50,178 nucleotides of DNA from SIG440 sp045645485 (GTDB lineage Bacteria > Bacillota > Clostridia > Monoglobales > Monoglobaceae). The stretch spans positions 1 to 50,178 of the forward strand of contig JAZRIX010000057.1 of the NCBI GenBank assembly GCA_045645485.1. Direction: 5' to 3'. The position numbers and the translations under genes were made by a program. Below, piece by piece: positions 32,361 to 40,339 of the stretch. Position 1 is the stretch's first letter. The number at the start of each line of letters is the position of its first letter. The notes below the pieces were generated by a model. The model was not told the DNA's origin and ran no database searches. It saw nothing but the letters and a program-made list of their open reading frames with translations.

Positions 32361-32594
32361 ATGAGACTAATAACTGCAATAAAAATACAGGCAGAATGTG
32401 AAACAGACATGGATTTGAAAAACATATCCTCTGAACGAAAAAGATGGTTGGCAGATATTATTGATAAAACTGTTCCCGATGCACTGGCTACAATAGACGA
32501 ATGGAATGAAGTTATTTTCTGCTTTGAGGCAGAAACTTCAGAGACAGACAATAAAAAAGCAAAAAAAAAGCTTTTGTCCATACTTAGGGCATAA
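32361..32594 (+). CDS. 77-aa protein controlled by the putative switch
   Basis: An unknown, soluble, charged protein. It begins MRLITAIKIQAECETDMDLK, has a helical middle (SSERKRWLADIID) and a Lys-rich C-terminus (KKAKKKLLSILRA). The ATG is preceded by GGGGAGGAG eight bases upstream, an unusually strong ribosome site, and its own terminator follows 33 bases after the stop, so it is a genuine monocistronic gene. No acceptable promoter faces it in the present orientation (a TATAAT at 32289-32294 lacks a -35). No relative is known to me; small size and tight on/off control suggest a regulator or modulator, but that is a guess. Confidence 0.7.
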   Translation: MRLITAIKIQAECETDMDLKNISSERKRWLADIIDKTVPDALATIDEWNEVIFCFEAETSETDNKKAKKKLLSILRA

Positions 32595-32626
32595 AAGCTA
32601 TTCTTTTTCAATTATGAAATAATATA

Positions 32627-32662
32627 TGGCAGATGTTCAAAAGCGTCTGCCATTGTTTTTTT
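32627..32662 (+). terminator. Terminator of the 77-aa gene
   Basis: TGGCAGATG pairs with CGTCTGCCA (one G:U) around an 8-base loop, then TTGTTTTTTT. Confidence 0.8.
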
Positions 32663-32723
32663 ATATACTGGGAAATTGCGTGTTTACTAATATATAAAAA
32701 ACAAGATTAAATAGTCCGTTTGG

Positions 32724-32771
32724 GATTTCCCGCCTATGACGGAAACGCACATAAACAACCGAAAGCGTAAC
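32724..32771 (-). repeat. Dispersed repeat, copy 3 (diverged, inverted)
   Basis: The minus strand carries the 3' two thirds of the repeat (TTACGCTTTCGGTTGT, then ATGTGCGTTTCCGTCATAGG) with several mismatches to copies 1 and 2. Together with copy 2 it brackets the switch and the 77-aa gene in inverted orientation. The remainder of the 388-bp gap 32595-32982 holds only the terminator and the cysE promoter. Confidence 0.65.
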
Positions 32772-32903
32772 CGTTTTCTTGTATTAACGCATATTTCAGC
32801 AGTCCCAAACTATTCACAAACAATGCATTTTGCCATATAATAAAAGAAAAAACATCAAAAGTTTTGTACAAAAAAATAAATTTTAAATAATTTCAAAAAT
32901 ACC

Positions 32904-32932
32904 TTTACTACCGACATTTTTTCGTGTATAAT
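32904..32932 (+). promoter_or_regulatory. cysE-cysS-mrnC promoter
   Basis: TTTACT (32904-32909) and TATAAT (32927-32932), 17-base spacing. A small hairpin (CACGGC/GCCGTG, 32947-32963) lies in the short leader. No T-box is present; the leader is under 50 bases. Confidence 0.65.
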
Positions 32933-32982
32933 ATATATAAGTATGTCACGGCACAAAGCCGTGAAGATGCGAGGTTCAGATT

Positions 32983-33648
32983 ATGGGTTTTATTAAAACA
33001 TTAAACGAGGAAATCAGCCTTGTTTTTGAACGTGACCCTGCCGCACGGAGCAAATGGCAGGTGCTGTTTCTTTATCCGGGCGTAAAAGCTGTTCTCAGCT
33101 ACCGCCTGGCACATAAATTACACACAAAAGGTCACTATTTTCTTGCAGACTGGATATCCAAACGTGCAAGACGCAAAACAGGAATAGAAATTCACCCCGG
33201 AGCTCAGATTGGCAAAGGACTTTTCATAGACCACGGCATGGGCGTTGTCATAGGCGAAACTGCAATTATCGGTGAAAACTGTACTCTCTATCAGGGTGTA
33301 ACCCTTGGCGGCACAGGAAAGGACAAAGGCAAACGTCACCCCACAATCGGCAACAACGTTACAATCGGAAGCGGTGCTAAAGTATTAGGACCTTTTACCG
33401 TAGGTGACAACAGCAAGATTGCAGCAAATGCCGTTGTTCTCAACGAAATTCCGCCCAACAGTACTTGTGTGGGTGTTCCTGCACATATCGTCAAGCGTGA
33501 CAACGTTAAGGTTGCACCGGCAAAAATTGACCTTGACCAGATTCACATTCCGGACCCTGTTTCCATGGATTTGTGCAAGCTGCGTGTTGAAATTGAAAAG
33601 CTGAAGGCTCAGCTCGAAAATGTTGATTGCAAAGGAGAAGATAAATAA
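32983..33648 (+). CDS. cysE: Serine O-acetyltransferase
   Basis: Acetylates L-serine with acetyl-CoA, the first step of cysteine synthesis. 221 residues: helical N-terminus (about 1-65), then a left-handed beta-helix of hexapeptide repeats with HPGAQIGKGLFIDHGMGVVI (catalytic Asp-His), GETAIIGENCTLYQGVTLGG and a C-terminal extension (KLRVEIEKLKAQLENV). Short N-terminal domain as in the EpsC/Gram-positive type. Its stop overlaps the cysS start by one base. It works with cysK (38356), outside this operon. Confidence 0.95.
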   Translation: MGFIKTLNEEISLVFERDPAARSKWQVLFLYPGVKAVLSYRLAHKLHTKGHYFLADWISKRARRKTGIEIHPGAQIGKGLFIDHGMGVVIGETAIIGENCTLYQGVTLGGTGKDKGKRHPTIGNNVTIGSGAKVLGPFTVGDNSKIAANAVVLNEIPPNSTCVGVPAHIVKRDNVKVAPAKIDLDQIHIPDPVSMDLCKLRVEIEKLKAQLENVDCKGEDK

Positions 33649-35051
33649 TGAAAGTATTTAACACACTTAACCGTAAAAAAGAGGAACTTATCCCCGTAGA
33701 AAAGGGAGTATTCCGCATGTATTCCTGCGGTCCTACCGTATACAACTACTTCCATATCGGAAACGCCCGTCCTTTTATTATATTTGATACCCTTCGCAGA
33801 TATCTTGAATACTGCGGAAATACAGTATATTTTGTTCAGAACTTCACAGATATTGATGACAAAATGATTAACAAGGCAAACGAGCTTGGTATTACCGTAA
33901 AAGAGCTTGCTGACCAGTACATTGCCGAATACTTTAAGGACGCAGACGGTCTTGGCATCAAGCGCGCAACGGTACACCCCAGAGCAACCGACAATATTGA
34001 TGCAATCATTGACATTGTGAAAGAGCTTGAGGACAAAGGCTATGCATACAATGTTGACGGTGACGTATATTTTTCAGCAAAAAAATTCAAGGAATACGGA
34101 AAGCTTTCACATCAGCCGCTCGAAGACCTTGAAAGCGGTGCAAGAATAAATATCAACGAAGACAAGGAAGACCCAATGGACTTCGCCCTCTGGAAAAAAC
34201 AGAAACCGGGCGAGCCTGCATGGGAAAGTCCTTGGGGTATGGGAAGACCCGGCTGGCATATTGAATGCAGTGCTATGGCAAACAAGTTTCTTGCAAAGAC
34301 CATAGATATCCACAGCGGCGGTCAGGACCTCATTTTCCCCCACCACGAAAACGAAATCGCACAGAGTGAATGCTGTCACGGTGTTCCCTTTGCAAATTAC
34401 TGGATGCACAACGGCTATATCAACGTTGACAACCGCAAAATGTCAAAATCTCTGGGCAACTTCTTCACAGTTCGTGAAATTGCCGCAGAATTTGACTATG
34501 AAGTAATCCGTTTCTTTATGCTGTCTGCGCATTACAGAAGTCCAATCAACTTCAGCAAGGATTTGATGGAATCTGCAAAGTCTGCACTTGACAGAATTTA
34601 CAATTGTCTCAGCGATATGAGATTCCTTTCCGGCAACGCAGAAAGCCGTGCCGAATTCAGTGATTCAGAAAAGGCATTTATCGAAACACTTGACGGCTTC
34701 AAAGCAAAGTATATTGCCGCAATGGATGACGACCTGAATACAGCAGATGCAATTTCTGTTCTCTTTGAAATTGTATCTGAAGCAAACAAAGCAATCACCG
34801 CAACATCAGGCTTCTCAAAAGAAGCAATTGATTATGCTGTAAATATACTCACAACCCTTGGCGGAGTTCTTGGGCTTCTCCAGAAGACCGAAGACGAAAC
34901 CGACAGCGAGGTTGATGCAATTTTGGAAGAACGTGCAAAGGCACGTGCCGAAAAGAACTGGTCAAAATCCGACGAATTGCGTGATAAGCTGAAGGAAATG
35001 GGTATAATAGTAAAAGACACTCCTCAGGGACAGCAGATAACAAAGGCGTAG
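33648..35051 (+). CDS. cysS: Cysteinyl-tRNA synthetase
   Basis: 467 residues, class I. HIGN (36-39, HIGNARPFIIFDTL), zinc ligands starting at Cys27 (MYSCGPTVYNY), the WHIECSAMA and HHENEIAQSECCHG zinc and substrate motifs, and KMSKS (NRKMSKSLGNFF). The C-terminal anticodon-binding helices end at KDTPQGQQ. The cysE-cysS-mrnC order is the usual Firmicutes operon and couples cysteine supply with charging. Confidence 0.97.
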   Translation: MKVFNTLNRKKEELIPVEKGVFRMYSCGPTVYNYFHIGNARPFIIFDTLRRYLEYCGNTVYFVQNFTDIDDKMINKANELGITVKELADQYIAEYFKDADGLGIKRATVHPRATDNIDAIIDIVKELEDKGYAYNVDGDVYFSAKKFKEYGKLSHQPLEDLESGARININEDKEDPMDFALWKKQKPGEPAWESPWGMGRPGWHIECSAMANKFLAKTIDIHSGGQDLIFPHHENEIAQSECCHGVPFANYWMHNGYINVDNRKMSKSLGNFFTVREIAAEFDYEVIRFFMLSAHYRSPINFSKDLMESAKSALDRIYNCLSDMRFLSGNAESRAEFSDSEKAFIETLDGFKAKYIAAMDDDLNTADAISVLFEIVSEANKAITATSGFSKEAIDYAVNILTTLGGVLGLLQKTEDETDSEVDAILEERAKARAEKNWSKSDELRDKLKEMGIIVKDTPQGQQITKA

Positions 35052-35060
35052 CCCCACAAA

Positions 35061-35137
35061 GTCATCCTGAGCTTGTCGAAGGATCTCATTGTTCGTAAGA
35101 TTCTTCGACTTCGCCATACGGCACCGCTCAGAATGAC
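35061..35137 (+). repeat. Palindromic intergenic repeat (GTCATCCTGAGC type)
   Basis: The 77-bp element starts GTCATCCTGAGC and ends GCTCAGAATGAC, an inverted repeat with one mismatch. A GAAGGATCT/AGATTCTTC inner pairing adds to it. Elements with these ends are common intergenic palindromes in many bacteria. It lies between cysS and mrnC; a 3' scrap (CATTCTGAACGGT) occurs near 42408. Confidence 0.7.
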
Positions 35138-35188
35138 CGTTTTGGGAACATTCTGCATTTAATCACACCCCCAAAAAAGGATAAACCA

Positions 35189-35593
35189 ATGCTTGATACA
35201 TTTTTAAAACAATTTAATCTGGGCGAAAATGTCTCGCCCAAACAATACTCCCCCCTCACCCTTGCATACATCGGTGATGCGGTTTATGAACTTTATGTAC
35301 GCACCTATCTGATTAAGGATGCAAACTTCCCCGTAAACCGACTCCACAAGGAAGCAATTCATCTGGTGAATGCAAAGGCACAGTCCGACCTTTACCAAAA
35401 GATAAAGGACAAGCTTACCGAGGAAGAAATGCACATATACAAGCGGGGCAGAAATACCAATTCCCATCCTCCAAAAAATGCGGATATGGTTGACTACAAA
35501 TCAGCAACAGGGGTCGAGGCTCTTATCGGATATCTTTACCTTATGAACGAGGCTGACCGCATTGCAGAACTTATGTCATATCTGACAAACTGA
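35189..35593 (+). CDS. mrnC: Mini-ribonuclease III
   Basis: 134 residues, RNase III catalytic domain only. AYIGDAVYELYVR carries the catalytic Asp, KRGRNTNSHPP follows, and the second acidic cluster lies in YKSATGVEALIGYLYL. In Bacillus it trims 23S rRNA 3' and 5' ends. No double-stranded RNA-binding domain, as expected. Third gene after cysE-cysS; an intergenic palindrome separates it from cysS. Confidence 0.95.
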   Translation: MLDTFLKQFNLGENVSPKQYSPLTLAYIGDAVYELYVRTYLIKDANFPVNRLHKEAIHLVNAKAQSDLYQKIKDKLTEEEMHIYKRGRNTNSHPPKNADMVDYKSATGVEALIGYLYLMNEADRIAELMSYLTN

Positions 35594-35639
35594 CGTACTT
35601 CGGCATTTTACATATCACACCACAAAGGAGTTATGTAAA

Positions 35640-36476
35640 ATGCTTGCAATAATCAAAAAGTATATGGCTGTTCTGTTTGGCAGTGCTCTTGCGGCACTTT
35701 CCCTTGACCTTTTTCTTATTCCCGGAGATATTGCCCCAGGAGGAATAAGCGGAATTTCCATTATTCTGCACCATCTGCTGAATATTCCCGTAGGAATCAG
35801 CATTCTTGCGCTGAATATCCCCATACTTTTTCTGGGCCTGAAATATTTCAGTACAGGATTTGTTCTTTCCTCACTGATTGGAATGACTGCCCTTTCGGCT
35901 TTTACCGAAGGCTTCTCCTTTCTTTCACCCATAACGGGTGACCTGCTACTCTCTGCAGTTTACGGCGGTGCACTAATGGGGGTTGGTCTGGGAATTGTTT
36001 TTTCGGTAGGTGCATCTACCGGAGGAACAGATATTGGTGCACAGATTCTCAAAAAGAAATTTCCTTCCGTGTCCGTCGGCAGATTTGTTCTGATTATAGA
36101 TGCATTTATTGTATTCTTAGCAGGACTCACCTTTGGAAAATGGGAGGTTATCCTTTACTCCTCTGTCGCACTTTATGTATGCACATACATTATAGATTTG
36201 ATGGTTGAAGGAATAGAATTTGCAAAGGTAGCCTATATAATCTCTGACAAATCCCGTGAGATTTCCAAAGAAATTTCTGATATACTTGTCAGGGGAACCA
36301 CAGCACTGAAAGCATCATCCCACTTTACAGATTCTGACAAAACGGTGCTTATGTGCGTGGTAAAAAAATACCAGATATCAAAACTAAAGCAAATTATTAA
36401 AAACGTTGACCCCAATGCATTTGTTATCCTTTCGGATACACGTGAGGTGCTGGGCAACGGATTCAATAAACATTAA
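35640..36476 (+). CDS. YitT family membrane protein (DUF161/DUF2179)
   Basis: 278 residues. Five or six transmembrane helices (about 8-190) contain LIPGDIAPGGISGISIILHH and GIVFSVGASTGGTDIGAQIL, both typical of YitT proteins. A C-terminal soluble DUF2179 domain (about 200-275) carries ILVRGTTALKASSHFTDSDK and VILSDTREVLGNGF. Proposed transporters; substrate unknown. AAGGAG nine bases upstream of ATG. Probably independent of mrnC (46-bp gap). Confidence 0.92.
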   Translation: MLAIIKKYMAVLFGSALAALSLDLFLIPGDIAPGGISGISIILHHLLNIPVGISILALNIPILFLGLKYFSTGFVLSSLIGMTALSAFTEGFSFLSPITGDLLLSAVYGGALMGVGLGIVFSVGASTGGTDIGAQILKKKFPSVSVGRFVLIIDAFIVFLAGLTFGKWEVILYSSVALYVCTYIIDLMVEGIEFAKVAYIISDKSREISKEISDILVRGTTALKASSHFTDSDKTVLMCVVKKYQISKLKQIIKNVDPNAFVILSDTREVLGNGFNKH

Positions 36477-36508
36477 TAAAGATTTATTATACACGGAGGT
36501 ACAAGGCA

Positions 36509-37351
36509 ATGACAAACACACAACTCAAACTTTCTGCCGCAAACATTCGCAAAATGGCCCTTGAAGCAATTCACAGTGCAAAATCGGGACACCCCGGCGG
36601 TTCGCTTTCTGCAGCAGACATTCTGACATATCTCTATATGGAAGAAATGAACATCGACCCCAAAAATCCCAAAGACCCCAACCGCGACAGATTTGTTCTT
36701 TCAAAAGGACATGCGGCACCGGGACTTTATGCGGCATTGGCAGAGAAAGGCTTCATTCCCAAGGAAGACATAAAGACCTTCCGTAACGCAGAAAGCTATC
36801 TTCAGGGACATCCCGATATGAAGGGTGTTATAGGAGTTGATATGTCCACAGGCTCACTTGGCCAGGGAATCAGTGCCGCTTGCGGAATTGCACTGGCAGG
36901 CAAGCTCGACAAAAAAGGCTACCGTGTATTCACAATCCTTGGTGACGGCGGATGTGAAGAAGGTCAGGTCTGGGAAGCTGCTATGTTTGCGGCACACTAC
37001 AAGCTTGATAACCTTACCGCATTTCTCGACTTCAACGGACTCCAGATTGACGGTGATATCCGTGAGGTTATGAATCCCACCCCCTTCGACAAGAAGTTTG
37101 AAGCCTTCAACTGGAACGTAATCCTTCTTGATGACGGTCACGACTTTGACAAGATTGCAAAGGCAATTGAAGAAGCAAAGGCTTGCAAGGATAAACCCAC
37201 AATCATAATTGCAAACACAGTCAAGGGTAAAGGCGTATCATATATGGAAAATCAGGCAGGCTGGCACGGAAATGCCCCCTCTGATGAGCTTTATGAAACA
37301 GCAATAAAGGAACTTGACCAATACATAGAATCTTTGGGAGGTGCATGCTAA
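36509..37351 (+). CDS. Transketolase, N-terminal (TPP-binding) subunit
   Basis: 280 residues. AIHSAKSGHPGGSLSAADIL, VLSKGHAAPGLYA, GSLGQGISAACGIALA and the TPP motif GDGGCEEGQVWEAA, then FNGLQIDG. It corresponds to the first half of a full-length transketolase; the second half is the next gene. Two-subunit transketolases are known in archaea and Clostridia. Links the pentose phosphate pathway with glycolysis and supplies erythrose 4-phosphate to the shikimate operon. Confidence 0.95.
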   Translation: MTNTQLKLSAANIRKMALEAIHSAKSGHPGGSLSAADILTYLYMEEMNIDPKNPKDPNRDRFVLSKGHAAPGLYAALAEKGFIPKEDIKTFRNAESYLQGHPDMKGVIGVDMSTGSLGQGISAACGIALAGKLDKKGYRVFTILGDGGCEEGQVWEAAMFAAHYKLDNLTAFLDFNGLQIDGDIREVMNPTPFDKKFEAFNWNVILLDDGHDFDKIAKAIEEAKACKDKPTIIIANTVKGKGVSYMENQAGWHGNAPSDELYETAIKELDQYIESLGGAC

Positions 37352-38295
37352 TGTATAAAATCGGAGAAAAAAAAGCAACACGTGAAGCCTACGGTGCAGC
37401 TCTGGCGGAATTTGGATGTGACGAAAGGGTTGTCGTTCTTGATGCAGACCTTTCAAAGTCAACCAAAACCGATAGCTTCAAAAAGGTATATCCCGAAAGA
37501 TTCATCAACTGCGGAATCGCAGAAGGTAATATGCTGTCAGTTGCGGCAGGTATGGCAACATGCGGCAAGGTGGTATTTGCAAGCTCCTTTGCAATGTTCG
37601 CTGCAGGCAGAGCCTTTGAACAGGCAAGAAACTCCATCGGCTACCCCAAGCTGAATGTTAAAATCGGTGCAACACACGCAGGCATCTCGGTAGGCGAAGA
37701 CGGCGCAACACACCAGTGCCTTGAGGATATGGGCATTATGCGTACCATCCCCAATATGGTAATCCTCAACCCCGCAGATGCAACCGAAGCCCGTCTTGCA
37801 GTGAAGGCGGCAATCGACTATGAAGGTCCTGTATATCTCCGTTTCGGCAGACTTGCTGTTCCCACCATTTTTGGCGACGACTACAAGTTTGAAATTGGCA
37901 AAGGCGTTCAGCTTGCAGACGGCAAGGATGTTACAATTGTTGCAACAGGTCTTATGGTTCCCTACGCTCAGGAAGCAAAAACCGTCCTGGCAGAGCAAGG
38001 AATTTATGCAAGAGTTATCAACATCCACACAATCAAGCCTATTGACCGTGATATAATCATCAAAGCCGCAAAGGAAACAGGTGCAATCGTTACCGCAGAA
38101 GAGCACAACATAATCGGCGGTTTGGGAAGTGCTGTTGCAGAGGTTCTCGCAGAAGGCTGTCCCGTACCTATGGAACGTGTTGGAACAAATGACGTATTCG
38201 GTCGCTCAGGCGTTCCCGCAAAGCTCTTTGAAATTTACGGTCTCGACACCAAGACAATCGTAGAAAAGGCAAAAGCTGTAATTAAAAGAAAATAA
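37351..38295 (+). CDS. Transketolase, C-terminal (pyrimidine-binding) subunit
   Basis: 314 residues from ATG 37351, which shares one base with the preceding stop and has GGAGG nine bases upstream. Motifs: VLDADLSKSTKTD, FINCGIAEGNMLSVAAGMA (catalytic Glu), ASSFAMFAAGRAFEQARN, ATHAGISVGEDGATHQCLED and the C-terminal domain TAEEHNIIGGLGSAVAEVL. Pairs with the N-terminal subunit to form the active site. A terminator follows. Confidence 0.95.
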   Translation: MYKIGEKKATREAYGAALAEFGCDERVVVLDADLSKSTKTDSFKKVYPERFINCGIAEGNMLSVAAGMATCGKVVFASSFAMFAAGRAFEQARNSIGYPKLNVKIGATHAGISVGEDGATHQCLEDMGIMRTIPNMVILNPADATEARLAVKAAIDYEGPVYLRFGRLAVPTIFGDDYKFEIGKGVQLADGKDVTIVATGLMVPYAQEAKTVLAEQGIYARVINIHTIKPIDRDIIIKAAKETGAIVTAEEHNIIGGLGSAVAEVLAEGCPVPMERVGTNDVFGRSGVPAKLFEIYGLDTKTIVEKAKAVIKRK

Positions 38296-38305
38296 CTCCG
38301 TACAT

Positions 38306-38334
38306 AAGGGCTGTAAAATACAGCCCTTTTACTT
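38306..38334 (+). terminator. Terminator after the transketolase genes
   Basis: GGGCTGTA/TACAGCCC stem, 4-base loop, followed by TTTTACTT. Confidence 0.75.
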
Positions 38335-38355
38335 AAATAAAAAGGAGTAGATTCT

Positions 38356-39282
38356 ATGAAAACATATAAATCAGTAACAGAACTTATAGGTTCAACACCC
38401 CTTATGGAGCTTGTAAACTATAACAAAACAAATAACTTATCTGCAACGCTTTTTGCAAAACTCGAATATTTCAACCCTGCAGGAAGTGCAAAGGACAGAA
38501 TCGCAAAAGCAATGATTGAGGATGCAGAAAAAAATGGCAAGCTCTTCCCTGACTCGGTAATCATCGAACCAACAAGCGGTAATACAGGTATAGGGCTTGC
38601 GGCTGTAGCGGCTTCAAAGGGCTACAAATCAATTTTTGTTATGCCCGACACAATGAGTATTGAACGCCGAAACCTTCTTTCGGCATACGGAGCAGAAATT
38701 GTTCTCACCGAAGGAAGTAAGGGTATGAAAGGCTCAATCGAAAAAGCAAATGAACTTGCAAAAGAATATGAACACGGTTTTATTCCCTCCCAGTTTGAAA
38801 ACCCGTCAAACCCCAAGGCACACTATGAAACTACTGGTCCTGAAATCTGGTCGGACACCGACGGCAACGTTGACGTATTTATTGCAGGAGTCGGAACGGG
38901 CGGAACACTTTCAGGAACGGGGAAATTTCTGAAAGAGCAAAACCCCGAAATAAAAATCATTGCAATGGAACCCAAAAACTCTCCCCTCCTTTCGGAAGGC
39001 AAAGCAGGAAGTCATGGTCTTCAGGGAATTGGTGCAAACTTTGTTCCTGATACCCTTGACAAATCGGTTATTGACGAAATAATTACCGCAACCGAGGAAG
39101 ATGCGTACTCTGCCGCAAGACTGATGGCACAAAAAGAAGGAATTCTTATTGGTATTTCTTCAGGTGCGGCACTTTATGCGGCAACCCTGGTTGCAAAACG
39201 CCCTGAAATGAACGGAAAGAACATTGTTGTTCTTCTTCCCGACACAGGTGAAAGATATATGTCAACAGATTTATTTAAATAA
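38356..39282 (+). CDS. cysK: Cysteine synthase A (O-acetylserine sulfhydrylase)
   Basis: PLP enzyme converting O-acetylserine and sulfide to cysteine. 308 residues. Lys46 in NPAGSAKDRIA binds PLP; EPTSGNTGIGLA, NPKAHYETTGPEIW, GVGTGGTLSGTGKFLKE and GISSGAALYAA complete the family pattern. AAAAAGGAG upstream of ATG. Completes the pathway begun by CysE about 5 kb upstream. Confidence 0.96.
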   Translation: MKTYKSVTELIGSTPLMELVNYNKTNNLSATLFAKLEYFNPAGSAKDRIAKAMIEDAEKNGKLFPDSVIIEPTSGNTGIGLAAVAASKGYKSIFVMPDTMSIERRNLLSAYGAEIVLTEGSKGMKGSIEKANELAKEYEHGFIPSQFENPSNPKAHYETTGPEIWSDTDGNVDVFIAGVGTGGTLSGTGKFLKEQNPEIKIIAMEPKNSPLLSEGKAGSHGLQGIGANFVPDTLDKSVIDEIITATEEDAYSAARLMAQKEGILIGISSGAALYAATLVAKRPEMNGKNIVVLLPDTGERYMSTDLFK

Positions 39283-39322
39283 AAAAAATATAGGAGGATG
39301 TCGCATTAAGCGACATCCTCCT
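39281..39322 (-). terminator. Terminator of the araC-type gene
   Basis: A perfect 13-bp stem (AGGAGGATGTCGC, loop ATTAA) is followed on the minus strand by TATATTTTTTTT. It also immediately follows cysK, where no T-run is present on the plus strand. Confidence 0.8.
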
Positions 39323-39424
39323 CGATGGGGCGAATGGATTTAGATACAGAATTCGTGAAACGAAGTGAAATGCGTGTTTTTCCACTTTGAACATTCTACG
39401 CTAAATCAGACCGTCCCTCATTTT

Positions 39425-40297
39425 TTACATATTCAATTTTGACCTGATTGATTTAAGATACTCTTTCGGACTTTGCCCAGTTGCCTTTTTGAAAAAACGG
39501 CAGAAATAATGAATGGAATTGAACCCCAGCTTGTCAGATATTTCAGTAATGGACAGCTCATTCTCCCTAAGGAGACGTTTTGCTTCCTTTTCCTTCAGCA
39601 AACTTATATACTCAGTAACAGTCATTCCGTAAACATTTTTGAACATACGGCACAAGGTTGTCTTGTTTGTGCCAAAAAGAAAGCACAAATTGTCAAGCTG
39701 AATCTTCTCCATATAATGCTCACAAATATACTGATGAACGATAGAAGCCTTTCCGTTTTCTTCTATTTCCATATGAAGAGTATTGTCAAGACTGTTGAAA
39801 TCCCTTACAAGAGTAATCAGGAAGGATTCAAGCCTTATCTTCAGCATCTGCTCCGCACCGAAAATCGGACTTTTTCGTTTTTTCATTTCTGAAATAACGG
39901 CATTATAAGGCGGTTCGAATGAATTCATTCCCTCCTTCATAATTTCTGCAAGCATCTTTTTGTGTTCAGAGGACAAGGTAACAGGACAGGTTGAAAAAGG
40001 AACAATCGCATCACACAGGCACTCAAAGCCGATGATAATAACATTCGGAGCCACATCATCCGCACAAACAAGAGAATGAACCTCATTTGGACGGTGAATA
40101 AGCAGTTGATTGTTGCTGACCAAACCTGAATAATTCTCACTCTTTACCATAATTGAACCGTTGTCAACATACAAAAGCTCGCAAAAATTATGGGAATCAT
40201 CAACAGTGTGATACTTACTTACAAATTCAAAATAATGAATATTGGCAATTCTCGAAACTGTCAGCTGAATATTGAAAGTTTTAAGTCTATACTCCAT
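39425..40297 (-). CDS. AraC family transcriptional regulator
   Basis: 290 residues. An N-terminal cupin-like sensing domain (about 25-110, NFCELLYVDNGSIMVKSENY, LLIHRPNEVHSL) and a C-terminal double helix-turn-helix domain (about 185-285). The latter carries IQLDNLCFLFGTNKTTLCRM, then SITEISDKLGFNSIHYFCRF and the signature KKATGQSPKEYL. Ligand unknown. It is downstream of glycerate kinase (42-bp gap) on the same strand; control of glycerate use is a reasonable inference. Confidence 0.92.
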   Translation of the reverse strand: MEYRLKTFNIQLTVSRIANIHYFEFVSKYHTVDDSHNFCELLYVDNGSIMVKSENYSGLVSNNQLLIHRPNEVHSLVCADDVAPNVIIIGFECLCDAIVPFSTCPVTLSSEHKKMLAEIMKEGMNSFEPPYNAVISEMKKRKSPIFGAEQMLKIRLESFLITLVRDFNSLDNTLHMEIEENGKASIVHQYICEHYMEKIQLDNLCFLFGTNKTTLCRMFKNVYGMTVTEYISLLKEKEAKRLLRENELSITEISDKLGFNSIHYFCRFFKKATGQSPKEYLKSIRSKLNM

Positions 40298-40339
40298 TAT
40301 CCCTCACCTATTTTTTTCATAATATAAAACCAAGACAAA

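Noticed and set aside
32943..32996. Short upstream ORF (MSRHKAVKMRGSDYGFY) as a cysE leader peptide
   Set aside because: It has no Cys or Ser enrichment, lacks a ribosome site and overlaps the cysE start by chance.
36509..38295. Frameshifted transketolase
   Set aside because: The two halves have separate start codons and ribosome sites, and two-subunit transketolases are well known in Clostridia.
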